Shown here: positions 1 through 7,377 of the stretch, piece after piece
How the letters are laid out: every line of letters begins with the position of its first letter
Numbering within the stretch: position 1 is the first letter of the stretch
From: CAZOVB01 sp046541415
GTDB lineage: Bacteria > Planctomycetota > Phycisphaerae > SM23-33
Direction: 5' to 3'
Assembly (NCBI GenBank): GCA_046541415.1
Contig: JBKHDI010000024.1
Span: 1 to 44,576 of the forward strand
DNA length: 44,576 bases
Made by a program: the position numbers and the translations under genes
Notes under the pieces: model-generated
The model's input: only the letters and a program-made list of their open reading frames with translations
The model's database searches: none
What the model was told of the DNA's origin: nothing

Positions 1-78
1 CGGCGCGGGCCCCGGCACCGGTGGTGGAAGGTCCAGGCGCGCGGGGTTACGCCGAAGCGGCGCGGGCCCGGGCACCGG
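1..78. repeat. Imperfect direct repeat, two 21-nt copies
   Basis: The first 21 bases recur at 58-78 with one mismatch (C13 versus G70). Both copies hold a CGGCGCGGGCCC core followed by GGCACCGG. The same GGCACCGG/CCGGTGCC theme recurs at 41881-41940, which suggests a dispersed intergenic repeat family rather than coding DNA. The left end is cut by the window, so more copies may lie upstream. Confidence 0.5.
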
Positions 79-140
79 GGGGGAACGGCGTTGATTTGGG
101 CGACGGAGGGTCTGCCCTGCGTAAGTCAGAACGCCACAGG

Positions 141-156
141 CAGGAGACCCTGCGCT
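141..156. repeat. Dispersed repeat, copy 1
   Basis: The 16-mer CAGGAGACCCTGCGCT is found here and again, exactly, at 886-901. A 12-nt inverse match (CGCAGGGTCTCC) lies at 41796-41807. All copies are intergenic. A match of this length at three intergenic places in one window points to a dispersed repeat family. Confidence 0.5.
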
Positions 157-238
157 TGGGGGGTGAGACATTGGTTGGCGCGTCGATGGGGCTGGGCGTT
201 CCGCGCGATTCTGACCATGGGCGCCAGGCAAGGTTCGC

Positions 239-267
239 TTGACACATGCAGATTCTGCAGCGATAGT
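239..267 (+). promoter_or_regulatory. Sigma-70-like promoter with a palindrome in the spacer
   Basis: A perfect -35 box TTGACA (239-244) is followed, after 17 bp, by GATAGT (262-267, 4 of 6 matches to TATAAT). The predicted start near 274 leaves about 40 nt of leader before the lipoprotein gene. The spacer holds the perfect 13-bp palindrome TGCAGATTCTGCA (247-259), which sits where a repressor would block RNA polymerase. The promoter call is fairly strong by spacing and the -35 match. The operator role is inference. Confidence 0.6.
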
Positions 268-313
268 CCTGGGGGCGGGATTCAGTTCATCGACACAAAT
301 GGGAGATATCGCC

Positions 314-814
314 ATGAGGAAGACGCTTGGGGTTGCTGGGCTGGGAATCCTATTGTCGGGAACGCTTACGATTTGTCTGGGCTGCGAGAAGCAGCCGGAG
401 CGGGCGAATACGGACGACGAGCTTTCGGCTGCAGAAACCATGGACTCGTCCAACGCGGACAGAAGCGACCCACGGGCCTTGAGTGAATTCTTTGTCCGTG
501 CGGTGTTTGATAGTCCGGGTGCGGCCCATGACCTCCTGTCGGAAGATCGCAAGTCCGCAACTACCAAAGCGGAGTTCAGACGATCCAATCGCATGGTCCT
601 GCCCCCCGGCGATACGGTCACGTCGATCGAGTTTGTGAAACTGGAGGACGGCATTGGGACCATGGAGGTTGACGGCAAGACCGTGCCATTGCTTTCCTAC
701 GTCTACCGGGTCAAGAGCACCGATGACTTTCAGCCGTCATGTCGGGTGGGTGTAGAAGTCTCCAAGCAAGGCGGTCTCTATTCGGTGCAGGGCTTCACGG
801 TGCGGTCGCCGTAA
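314..814 (+). CDS. Putative lipoprotein of unknown function
   Basis: A 166-residue protein. The start at 314 is chosen over the upstream ATG at 239 because GGGAGA (301-306) lies at the right distance and a signal sequence begins exactly here: basic MRK, a hydrophobic stretch to residue 22, then Gly23-Cys24. The lipobox is atypical, with Cys at -3 and Leu at -2. Residues 25-50 are acidic and polar, like a linker. The rest (about 55-166) is a small alpha/beta domain beginning with SDPRALSEFFVRAVF and ending in alternating strands, which could be an NTF2-like fold. I do not recognise a family. It stands alone behind its own promoter, and the next gene on this strand is about 790 bp away. Confidence 0.7.
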   Translation: MRKTLGVAGLGILLSGTLTICLGCEKQPERANTDDELSAAETMDSSNADRSDPRALSEFFVRAVFDSPGAAHDLLSEDRKSATTKAEFRRSNRMVLPPGDTVTSIEFVKLEDGIGTMEVDGKTVPLLSYVYRVKSTDDFQPSCRVGVEVSKQGGLYSVQGFTVRSP

Positions 815-885
815 CGAAGCCGGTATTCGCTGCCCGTGCTGGCGGCTGGAGGGATCGGTCCGGATGGAGGTCGCAGCGCCAGGGT

Positions 886-901
886 CAGGAGACCCTGCGC
901 T
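886..901. repeat. Dispersed repeat, copy 2
   Basis: An exact second copy of the 16-mer at 141-156, in the same orientation, about 70 bp downstream of the lipoprotein stop codon. The two copies therefore flank that gene and its promoter. Confidence 0.5.
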
Positions 902-1046
902 CATTTCGCGGAGGGGCGGGAATGGGATCTCGTGCCTGTCCTGGGGTTCGAGAGGTCCGGCTGCGCGGGTCGTGAAACCGGGACCGAGGGCGCAGGGGTT
1001 CATGGCCCCTCCTTTTGGGGCTGACCTTGCCACGCTTCCTGACACC

Positions 1047-1068
1047 GGGGAGGGTTTGGGGCTCGGGG
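1047..1068 (+). other. G-quadruplex-forming motif
   Basis: Four G-runs (GGGG, GGG, GGGG, GGGG) are separated by loops of 1, 3 and 3 nt, which fits the usual intramolecular G-quadruplex pattern with short loops. It lies on the plus strand in the non-coding region, about 285 bp before the sigma-54-like promoter. The motif is read directly. Folding in the cell is inference. Confidence 0.5.
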
Positions 1069-1331
1069 TTTCGGCGGGAGCGTGTCCATGGCTGTGGGAT
1101 AACGGATCGCGAACCGGCCTCCCAGGCGCCCGTGGTGTGCAGAAACTACACTGCGCTGGTCAAAATTCGTACAGCCAGGGGTGCCGGGGCTTACAGAAAT
1201 GTCTCTGTGTGTTACATATATTTCCTTTTAGTCTCGCCATCCGAGCGCTTTTGTGCAGCAACATCAACTTATTGCGCCAGAATACTGGCAGAATTCGGAA
1301 TAATTCAAAAACGTAGAGGAAATTCCTTGGC

Positions 1332-1346
1332 TGGCAGGGCATTTGC
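1332..1346 (+). promoter_or_regulatory. Sigma-54-like -24/-12 promoter
   Basis: TGGCAG-GGCAT-TTGC matches the RpoN consensus TGGCAC-N5-TTGC at nine of ten fixed positions. The invariant GG (1333-1334) and GC (1345-1346) are exactly 12 bp apart. Transcription would start near 1358 and leave a leader of about 243 nt before the PQQ-propeller gene. The upstream sequence is AT-rich with an inverted repeat at 1291-1306. Not proven: a sigma-54 gene and an enhancer-binding protein are not in the window. Confidence 0.45.
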
Positions 1347-1504
1347 TTCTTTATTGGGAGGACACGCCTTAGGAGCACAAATCCGGAAGCCGACAGGAGA
1401 ATTCCCTATGCCGCGGCGAAGAGGATGGGTAATTCCTCAGGTTTTTGCGATTCAGCTCGACAATAGGCAATGGTTGGGGGCTCGCAGGCACTGCCGGAGC
1501 AGAA

Positions 1505-1587
1505 ACCGGCATTGCCGGTGCGGATGTGGAGCAAACCGGAATCCCGCCAGGAGCGGGAGGAACCCAAGAACCCCTCTGGAGGGGTTC
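1505..1587 (+). promoter_or_regulatory. Structured mRNA leader, two perfect hairpins
   Basis: Two perfect inverted repeats lie in the leader of the PQQ-propeller gene: ACCGGCA-T-TGCCGGT (1505-1519) and GAACCCCTC-TG-GAGGGGTTC (1568-1587). The second has a 9-bp stem and ends two bases before the Shine-Dalgarno GGGAGG (1589-1594). There is no U-tract, so it is not a simple terminator. It could influence ribosome access or mRNA stability. The function is inference. Confidence 0.4.
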
Positions 1588-1600
1588 AGGGAGGCGACCG

Positions 1601-3349
1601 ATGCGACCAACTCTGCGAAACAGAATGATCCTGGTGATCCTGGGAGCGGTGATGCTGCTGGCTGTGCTGGCCATGCCCGCCAATGCCCAGGGGCCTGTGG
1701 CGCCCTCGATGCAGCAGCTCTGGAGCAACCTGGCCAGCGACGACGTCGACCAGGCCTTCGAGTCCGTGACGTTGCTGGAGGCCCAGAAAGCCCGTGCCGT
1801 GGCGTGGCTGTCGGACAAGCTCGTCCCGGCCCAGTCCGTTTCGCAGCAGCAGATCCACAAGCTGGTCCACCAGTTGAGTTCCGCCTCCTTCGCCGACCGT
1901 CGGCAGGCCCACCAGGAGCTGATGCAACTGGGCGCCGCAGCCGAGCCCGCTCTGCGAGAGGGACTGGCCCGACGAATGGGAACCGAGGCGGACATCCGCA
2001 TTGGCCTGCTGCTGGAGCTGGCCCCCCGCACCTGCGCCCGGACACAGGAAGAACAGCAGACACGGTTCGGCATCCGCCTGCTGGAACGGATCGGCACGGC
2101 CCAGGCAGCTGAGCAGATCCGCAAGCTCGCCGACGGCGCCGACGGCGCGCGGACGACCATCTGGGCCCGAGAGGCGCTTTCACGACTGCAGGCCCGCAAG
2201 GCCGGCCGGGTCGACGCCGCGCTCTGCGGCGGATCTCCTTCCCGAAGTGGCTGGATGGGCGATCGCTCGGTTCTCTCGGCCAAGGGCATCTCCTGGCGGT
2301 TGGATCTGGGCGAGTTCCGTTACCCCAGCACGGGTCTGACGCTGCACAAAGGCAAGGCGTATTTCGCCGTCGACCACGGCGACGACGGGCCCCGCGTCAG
2401 CAGCTATGTCTACGCGATCGACCTGGATACTCGCAAGGTCCTGTGGACGCGAGGTCGGGCCAATCAGGTTGTCCGTTCGGCCCCGGCCGTCCAGGGCGAC
2501 CAGGTCTTCTACGCCGACATCGCTCACGGCCAACTGGTTGCGCTCGATGCCGCCGACGGGCAGATCCTCTGGACGCGCCGGATGGACCTGGGCATGCAGT
2601 CCGAGCCGGTCCCGGTGGGCACGACACTCTACATCGCAGGCGATGACAACAGTGTCTACGCCATCGACACCCAGTTCGGCACGGAGATCTGGAAGCACCG
2701 CACCCCGGCCGGGGTCGCCTGGCAGATCGCAGCCGATCAGCAACGCGTGATGGTCCCCTCGGCGGAGATCCTCCAGGCCCTGGACGCCCGGACCGGCAAG
2801 CTTCTCTGGCAGAGGGATTCGGGTTTCCTTGCAGGCAGCTGCGCGTTGGTCGACGGGGTCGTCTACTTCCACAGCTGTCAGTCGTGGAAGGGCAAGGGAC
2901 AGCTGGTCGCCGTGGAGGCCGAGAGCGGGCAGGAGAAGTGGTCGGTGGCCTCGGAAGGTGTCAGTCCGCACGCCCCGGCAGTGGCCAACGGACAGGTCTA
3001 CTTCGTCGCAGGCGATCTGGAGCAGATCTGGGCGGTCGACGCCGAGAACGGCCGGATCGACTGGCGGGCCGACCTGAAAGCCCCGCTGTGGTACAGTCCC
3101 GTAGCCGCGGGCAAACGGGTCTACATTCCCGGGCGGAACAACGGCATGCTCTATGCGGTCGACACCGAATCGGGCGACCTTTCCTGGAGTATCGAGACCG
3201 ACACGCGCCGCCTGCACGGACCGGTCGGCCTGGCAGATGGGGTGCTCTACTTCGCCTCTCGCCGCCGCGACGTCTGCGCGGTTCTCGACCAGACGGCCGA
3301 GCCCAAGGGGGCCCTGGCCAGCGTGTCGGCTGAATCCGACGACGAATAG
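1601..3349 (+). CDS. Exported HEAT-like / PQQ beta-propeller protein (BamB-like)
   Basis: A 582-residue protein. The start at 1601 is preferred to an ATG at 1445 because GGGAGG (1589-1594) precedes it and a signal peptide starts there (MRPTLRNRM, hydrophobic core, cleavage near PANA-Q). Residues about 87-190 are helical and hold a HEAT-like segment (FADRRQAHQELMQLG, then AAEPALREGL). From about 233 to 570 there are seven or so repeats of the PQQ-enzyme type, each with a pattern like 'YAIDLDTRKVLW', 'VALDAADGQILW' or 'YAIDTQFGTEIW'. The propeller resembles BamB and PQQ dehydrogenase scaffolds. Nothing shows that PQQ is bound, so a protein-binding role in the periplasm is more likely. Expression may depend on the sigma-54-like promoter and structured leader upstream. 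Confidence 0.8.
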   Translation: MRPTLRNRMILVILGAVMLLAVLAMPANAQGPVAPSMQQLWSNLASDDVDQAFESVTLLEAQKARAVAWLSDKLVPAQSVSQQQIHKLVHQLSSASFADRRQAHQELMQLGAAAEPALREGLARRMGTEADIRIGLLLELAPRTCARTQEEQQTRFGIRLLERIGTAQAAEQIRKLADGADGARTTIWAREALSRLQARKAGRVDAALCGGSPSRSGWMGDRSVLSAKGISWRLDLGEFRYPSTGLTLHKGKAYFAVDHGDDGPRVSSYVYAIDLDTRKVLWTRGRANQVVRSAPAVQGDQVFYADIAHGQLVALDAADGQILWTRRMDLGMQSEPVPVGTTLYIAGDDNSVYAIDTQFGTEIWKHRTPAGVAWQIAADQQRVMVPSAEILQALDARTGKLLWQRDSGFLAGSCALVDGVVYFHSCQSWKGKGQLVAVEAESGQEKWSVASEGVSPHAPAVANGQVYFVAGDLEQIWAVDAENGRIDWRADLKAPLWYSPVAAGKRVYIPGRNNGMLYAVDTESGDLSWSIETDTRRLHGPVGLADGVLYFASRRRDVCAVLDQTAEPKGALASVSAESDDE

Positions 3350-3429
3350 TCTTCGCAAACGCCGCAATGCAGACAATCTGTCCGACCGCCGCTATGATGG
3401 TATGAGCACAATTCCATAGAGGTGGTCAG

Positions 3430-4605
3430 ATGTCCCTGTTTTTTCTGGTCTTCCTGCTGGTCTACGGATCGATGCAGGCGTACGTTTTCTTCTCGCTTAT
3501 CCGCGCCTGGAAGCTCAAGTTTCGCGGCCGGCTGATTCTCGGGATCTGGCTGGGGCTGATGACGCCCGGACCCGTTATCGTACGCGGCCTGGACAACCTG
3601 GGCTACTTCGACTTGGCCGAGGCCCTGGCCATCGTCCTCTACGGCTGGATGGCTGTGTCGTTCTGGCTGGTGGTGGGCTTCGGGGTCTTCGACATCTACA
3701 ACGCCGTCCTCTGGCTGGGCGGGCTGGCCAGGAAGCAGATCCGCCAGGCAATGGCCCCGCCGAAGCTTCGGGCCTGGACCGTTACGCCGCTGGTGGTGTT
3801 GGCGACGGCTGTCGGCTTCTGGGAGGCCCGACACCCGGTGGTTCGCCACGTGCGGATCGAGACGCCGCACATCCCGGCCGGGCGGAGTGAGGTTCGCATC
3901 GTCCAGATCTCGGACATGCACCTGGGGCTTCATATGGGTCCGGCGCAGCTGCGCAGGGTGGTCGACGAGATCCACCAGTTGCGTCCGGACGTGCTGGTTT
4001 CCACCGGGGACCTGGTCGATTCGATGATGCACCGGCTGAATGGGCTTTCCGGCCCGCTGGCCGAGATCGACGCGCCGCTGGGCAAGTTCGCCGTGCTGGG
4101 CAACCACGAGTATTACGTGGGCCTGGAGACGTCGGAGACCTTTCACGACCAGGCGGGGATGAAGCTGCTGCGACAGAGCTGGGTCGAGCCGGTCGAAGGG
4201 CTGGTTATCGCCGGCGTGGACGATCCGGCCGGGCAGGACAGGGGCGGGGGTGAGTCGCGGATGGATGAGCGGGCCCTCTTGGTCGATGTACCGGCCGAGC
4301 GGTTCGTGTTGTTTCTCAAGCACAGGCCCACGGTCGAGGACGCCTCGGCCGAAAGGTTCGACCTGCAGCTCTCGGGCCACACGCATGGGGGCCAGTTCTG
4401 GCCGTGGCACTACATTACGATGGTCCAGTACCCGTACATCAGCGGCCTGTACGATTTGGGGGCCCGTGGGCGGATTTACACCAACCCGGGCACGGGCACG
4501 TGGGGCCCGCCGATCCGCCTGTTGGCCAGGCCGGAGATCACGGTAATTACCCTGGTCCGACCATCCGGCGACAGCGAGGGGCAACCCGTAGCGGCGGGGG
4601 AGTAA
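3430..4605 (+). CDS. Membrane-anchored calcineurin-like metallophosphoesterase
   Basis: A 391-residue protein with AGAGG a few bases before the start. The N-terminal 140 residues hold about four hydrophobic segments. The catalytic domain follows with all expected metal-binding motifs: D162-x-H164 (SDMHLG), GD194 (STGDLVD), GNHE (224-227) and GHTHGG (316-321). This is the YkuE/YpbG-type layout, a membrane anchor plus a binuclear metallophosphoesterase. Family members cleave phosphoester bonds, and some act on lipid-linked substrates such as UDP-diacylglucosamine. The substrate here is unknown. It lies 80 bp after the propeller gene on the same strand and could be cotranscribed. Two hairpins separate it from the convergent transglutaminase gene. 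Confidence 0.88.
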   Translation: MSLFFLVFLLVYGSMQAYVFFSLIRAWKLKFRGRLILGIWLGLMTPGPVIVRGLDNLGYFDLAEALAIVLYGWMAVSFWLVVGFGVFDIYNAVLWLGGLARKQIRQAMAPPKLRAWTVTPLVVLATAVGFWEARHPVVRHVRIETPHIPAGRSEVRIVQISDMHLGLHMGPAQLRRVVDEIHQLRPDVLVSTGDLVDSMMHRLNGLSGPLAEIDAPLGKFAVLGNHEYYVGLETSETFHDQAGMKLLRQSWVEPVEGLVIAGVDDPAGQDRGGGESRMDERALLVDVPAERFVLFLKHRPTVEDASAERFDLQLSGHTHGGQFWPWHYITMVQYPYISGLYDLGARGRIYTNPGTGTWGPPIRLLARPEITVITLVRPSGDSEGQPVAAGE

Positions 4606-4648
4606 GGAAGCGTTCGGCCTTTCATCCAGGATCCCATTGCCTCCTGTC

Positions 4649-4729
4649 CTTGCCATTCGGGCAAGACCTCAGGTACCCCGGCGTGCTGGGTCTGGCGCGT
4701 GGTTCGGGCACGGCCGTCAAGCGGCCGTG
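4649..4729. terminator. Hairpins between convergent genes
   Basis: Two inverted repeats lie between the metallophosphoesterase (plus) and transglutaminase (minus) genes: CTTGCC-attcg-GGCAAG (4649-4665) and CACGGCCG-tcaag-CGGCCGTG (4709-4729). The second is a perfect 8-bp GC stem with a 5-nt loop. Neither has a clear U-tract. They could act as a bidirectional terminator or as a barrier to decay. Confidence 0.4.
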
Positions 4730-4770
4730 GCACCCCGGCTACGACACCCGTTTCAGAGGAACTTGTTGCG

Positions 4771-5610
4771 CTACCCGACCGACATTTCGATGTGGTACTG
4801 GAGGTGGGAGCTGACGCCCGTGCCGCGGTAGGTGCCCTCTGTCGGGGCCGCGGCGGCGGGGTTGATGCCGCCAGCCAGGGCGACGTGGTTTTCCGCCACG
4901 GCCAGGCCCAGGCCCGGGTCGAAGCCGCGCCAGCCCAGGCCGGGCAGGAACACCTCCGCCCAGGCGTGCAGTTCGGTGGTATCGGCCACGTCGGAGGGGC
5001 AGTAGCCGGAGACGAACCGCGCCGCCAGGCCCACGCAGCGACAGACCTCGATGAACAGAACGGCGGTATCGCGGCAGGTGCCGGCCCGGCTGGCAAGGGT
5101 CTTGGCCGCCAGCCAGGGATCGCCCAGGCGACGGACCTGCTTCTCGAACGGTTCGATGGTGTCGGCCAGGTGGCGGAGGAAATCCAGCGTCTTGTGCCCT
5201 GTTTTGTCGCCCAGGGTTTCTGCCAGGCGGGCCACGGACGGATCTAGGTTGTCGTTGCGACAGTAGGGCCCCAGGCGGGCGGCGATGTGGGGCCTGTACT
5301 CGATCGGCAGTTTCAGCCCTTCAGCATGGGGCAGGATGAAGTCCCAGGGGTTCCGGCGGGTGGTCCGGGTCCGGCTGTTGACGTGCAGTTGCAGCGATTC
5401 GACGGGGTCGCTGAACCAGAGCAGGTCGACGACGTTTGCTTCGGCATCCAGGGCCTGGCAGGTGCCTGCCGGGGCGGGCTGAACCTGCATCTCAAAATGG
5501 ACAAGCTGCTGGGCGTCATCGCTGCGGGGGCGCAGGCGGACGGTCAGCGGTTCCAGATGGACCGCCGCCGAGTAGGTCAGTTCGATGCGGTGTTCGACGT
5601 GCAGCAGCAT
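4771..5610 (-). CDS. Transglutaminase-like cysteine protease of the Anbu operon
   Basis: A 279-residue protein. Residues 1-95 form the N-terminal beta domain common to bacterial transglutaminase-like proteins (MLLHVEHRIELTYSAAVHLE...). The catalytic core follows with a clear Cys-His-Asp triad: C179 in AGTCRDTA, H215 in ELHAWAEVF and D231 in FDPGLG. Such proteins are usually peptidases or amidases rather than true cross-linkers. The gene is last in the operon, eight bases after the Anbu stop. Published comparative genomics (Iyer and colleagues, 2009) places this gene type with Anbu, alpha-E and circularly permuted ATP-grasp, in a proposed pathway of peptide-tag synthesis and removal. No signal peptide is seen, so a cytoplasmic site is likely. 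Confidence 0.88.
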   Translation of the reverse strand: MLLHVEHRIELTYSAAVHLEPLTVRLRPRSDDAQQLVHFEMQVQPAPAGTCQALDAEANVVDLLWFSDPVESLQLHVNSRTRTTRRNPWDFILPHAEGLKLPIEYRPHIAARLGPYCRNDNLDPSVARLAETLGDKTGHKTLDFLRHLADTIEPFEKQVRRLGDPWLAAKTLASRAGTCRDTAVLFIEVCRCVGLAARFVSGYCPSDVADTTELHAWAEVFLPGLGWRGFDPGLGLAVAENHVALAGGINPAAAAPTEGTYRGTGVSSHLQYHIEMSVG

Positions 5611-5617
5611 CGGGGTG

Positions 5618-6367
5618 TCACTGGCCGGCGGGCTTGTCGGTCTTGGCCAGCTGTCCTGTCAGAGGCGCCGTCCAGTCTCCGGGAAGGCGATCGACGAGAC
5701 TGCGCAGCCGCTTCTGCCACCAGGCGGCGACCTTGTCCAGCTCGTCGCGTTCAAAGCGGTGTTCGAGAATCCGCCGCGAGTTCTTCTGGTAGAGCACCAC
5801 GTCGATGGGATAGTAGACGTCGGTGGCAGCGTTGCGGGTGGCGTCGAAGGCCAGGAACCCCAGCTTCAGGGCCAAATCCAGCGAAGATTCATACCGCAGC
5901 GCGCGGGTCAGCACGGGCTTGCCGTAGCTGGACTCGCCGATCATCGAGTAGGGCGTGCCTGGCTGGACCTCCACCCAGTTGCCCTCCGGGTAGAGCAGGT
6001 AGAGCTTGTGCTCCTCGTCGTCTTCGAGCTGTCCGCCGATCAGGCAGTGCAGGTCGAAACCCAGACCCGCTTCGGAGAGTGCGGATTTGTCCTCGCTGGC
6101 TGCCTGGCGGACCTGGTCGGCCAGGGCGTTGACGGCGCGATAGAGCTTGTTGAAGCTGTGGCCGTCGGCGGCCATGAGTTCCTGGAAGTACGTCAAAGCC
6201 TTGTCGCGAACGCTTCGCAGTCCGGACGTCATCAGGAACATCGGATGATCGTTATGGGTAAAGGTGGAGACCTTGCGGGCCTGGGTGTACTCCACGCCGC
6301 TGGTTACGCGCGTATCGGCAATGCCGACCAGGCCGTCCTCTACCTTGATCCCGATGCAGAACGTCAT
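5618..6367 (-). CDS. Anbu proteasome-like peptidase (HslV/20S beta relative)
   Basis: A 249-residue protein starting MTFCIGIKVEDGLVGIADTR, the typical Anbu N-terminus. Thr2 would become the N-terminal nucleophile after methionine removal. Asp18 and Lys32 fit the other two active-site positions of Ntn-hydrolase proteasome subunits. Anbu is the ancestral beta-subunit family; published structures show open helical or ring assemblies built of dimers. The protein has normal family length. It is flanked by alpha-E (12 bp upstream) and transglutaminase (8 bp downstream). No dedicated ATPase unfoldase is in the operon, which is usual for Anbu. Its natural substrate is unknown, and a role in processing an ATP-grasp-made peptide tag is inference from context. 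Confidence 0.9.
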   Translation of the reverse strand: MTFCIGIKVEDGLVGIADTRVTSGVEYTQARKVSTFTHNDHPMFLMTSGLRSVRDKALTYFQELMAADGHSFNKLYRAVNALADQVRQAASEDKSALSEAGLGFDLHCLIGGQLEDDEEHKLYLLYPEGNWVEVQPGTPYSMIGESSYGKPVLTRALRYESSLDLALKLGFLAFDATRNAATDVYYPIDVVLYQKNSRRILEHRFERDELDKVAAWWQKRLRSLVDRLPGDWTAPLTGQLAKTDKPAGQ

Positions 6368-6378
6368 GATTGATGTCC

Positions 6379-7377
6379 TTATTCCCTCGCGCCGTTGGGC
6401 AGGGGCCTGGCGGCGAAGAACGTCTCAGCCACGGCCATGCCCACACGGTTGAGTTTCGCCTGGAACTGGTCCAGGAATTCGTGAACGCCCAGAGAGAATA
6501 TCTCATCGACGTCGGAATAGTCCAGTTCCGATCGGAGTCTTCCGAGTCTTCTTTCTGCCGAGCTGCGGAAGGTGTCACCCGGCGTGCCGGTGATCTGGTG
6601 CAGCGATTCGGTGGCGTTGGTCAGGCAGAACTGGATCGAGCGGGGGAACTCGCGGTCGAAGATCAGGAAGTCGACCACAGAGGCAGGCTGGAGTCGCCGG
6701 TGGCGCTTGCGGTACATCTCCAGGGCGCTGGCCGACTTGAGCACAGCCGCCCACTGGATGTTGTCCAGCGGCGAGCCGACGGCGCGGGCCTCGGGCAGGA
6801 GGATGAAGTATTTCACGTCCAGGATTCGCGAGGTCTTGTCGGCCCGTTCGAGCATGCGTCCGAGGTTCAGGAACTGCCATCCCTCCGCGTGGCTCATCGT
6901 CCCCTCGGCCAGGCCGATGAACAGCTGACTGTTGAGCTTCAGCTGGGTGTAGAACTCGTGCGGGTCCTTGCGGGCCAGGTCCGGGGCCTCCGGGCTGGAG
7001 ACCAGGTGGTAGAAGGCGTTGAGCTGCTCCCACATTTCCGAGCTGATGACCTCGCGGACCGAGCGGGCGTTCTCTCGGGCCGAGCGGACGCAGGAGAGGA
7101 TCGAGTTGGGGTAGTGCTTGTCGAAGGACAGAAACTCCAGGACGTTCTCCTGGCTGGTCGAACAGTAGCGGTCGCGGAAGATCCGCTGATCGCCGGTAAC
7201 CAGCACGAGCGGGTCCCACTGCTGCAGGGCGGCCATCTCCATATCGAGCATCAGGTGGAGGTTGACGTCGATGAAGCGGGCGACGTTCTCGGCCCGTTCG
7301 ACGTAGCGGCTCATCCAGTAGAGCGAATCTGCCACGCGGGAGAGCATGGGCGGTTCTTTGCGGAATCGACTGATCAT
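6379..7377 (-). CDS. Alpha-E domain protein (DUF403)
   Basis: A 332-residue, almost wholly helical protein. After a short leader comes MLSRVADSLYWMSRYVERAE, the hallmark start of the alpha-E family. Its ATG overlaps the stop of the upstream ATP-grasp gene (ATGA), and GGGAGG lies 11 bases before it. An internal ATG at 7347, where many family members begin, is an alternative start. Alpha-E proteins always travel with circularly permuted ATP-grasp proteins and often with Anbu and transglutaminase. Their activity is not known. The tight overlap suggests equal production with the ATP-grasp partner, perhaps as a complex. Confidence 0.9.
   Translation of the reverse strand: MISRFRKEPPMLSRVADSLYWMSRYVERAENVARFIDVNLHLMLDMEMAALQQWDPLVLVTGDQRIFRDRYCSTSQENVLEFLSFDKHYPNSILSCVRSARENARSVREVISSEMWEQLNAFYHLVSSPEAPDLARKDPHEFYTQLKLNSQLFIGLAEGTMSHAEGWQFLNLGRMLERADKTSRILDVKYFILLPEARAVGSPLDNIQWAAVLKSASALEMYRKRHRRLQPASVVDFLIFDREFPRSIQFCLTNATESLHQITGTPGDTFRSSAERRLGRLRSELDYSDVDEIFSLGVHEFLDQFQAKLNRVGMAVAETFFAARPLPNGARE

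Larger units (their letters stand above)
815..1331. other. Non-coding region, repeats and AT-rich tail
   Basis: No convincing gene is seen: the open frames here have no ribosome site, no family resemblance and run across one another. The first part is GC-rich and holds a dispersed repeat (886-901), a hairpin GCCCC/GGGGC (1005-1021) and a G-quadruplex motif (1047-1068). From about 1190 the composition turns AT-rich, with the inverted pair GAATT-CGGAAT-AATTC (1291-1306) some 30 bp before a sigma-54-like promoter. That is where an upstream activator might bind. Confidence 0.5.

Noticed and set aside
1160..1378. 72-codon minus-strand frame in the AT-rich region
   Set aside because: No ribosome site and no recognisable sequence. 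It overlaps the sigma-54-like promoter.
815..1600. A riboswitch, tRNA or CRISPR in the long non-coding region
   Set aside because: I could not match any known riboswitch core, cloverleaf or regularly spaced repeat. Only single hairpins and scattered repeats are present.
1408..2112. Frame starting at 1408 with a strong ribosome site
   Set aside because: The ribosome site is good, but the frame overlaps the PQQ-propeller gene out of frame and the protein is low-complexity. It may still serve as a leader start, noted in the findings.
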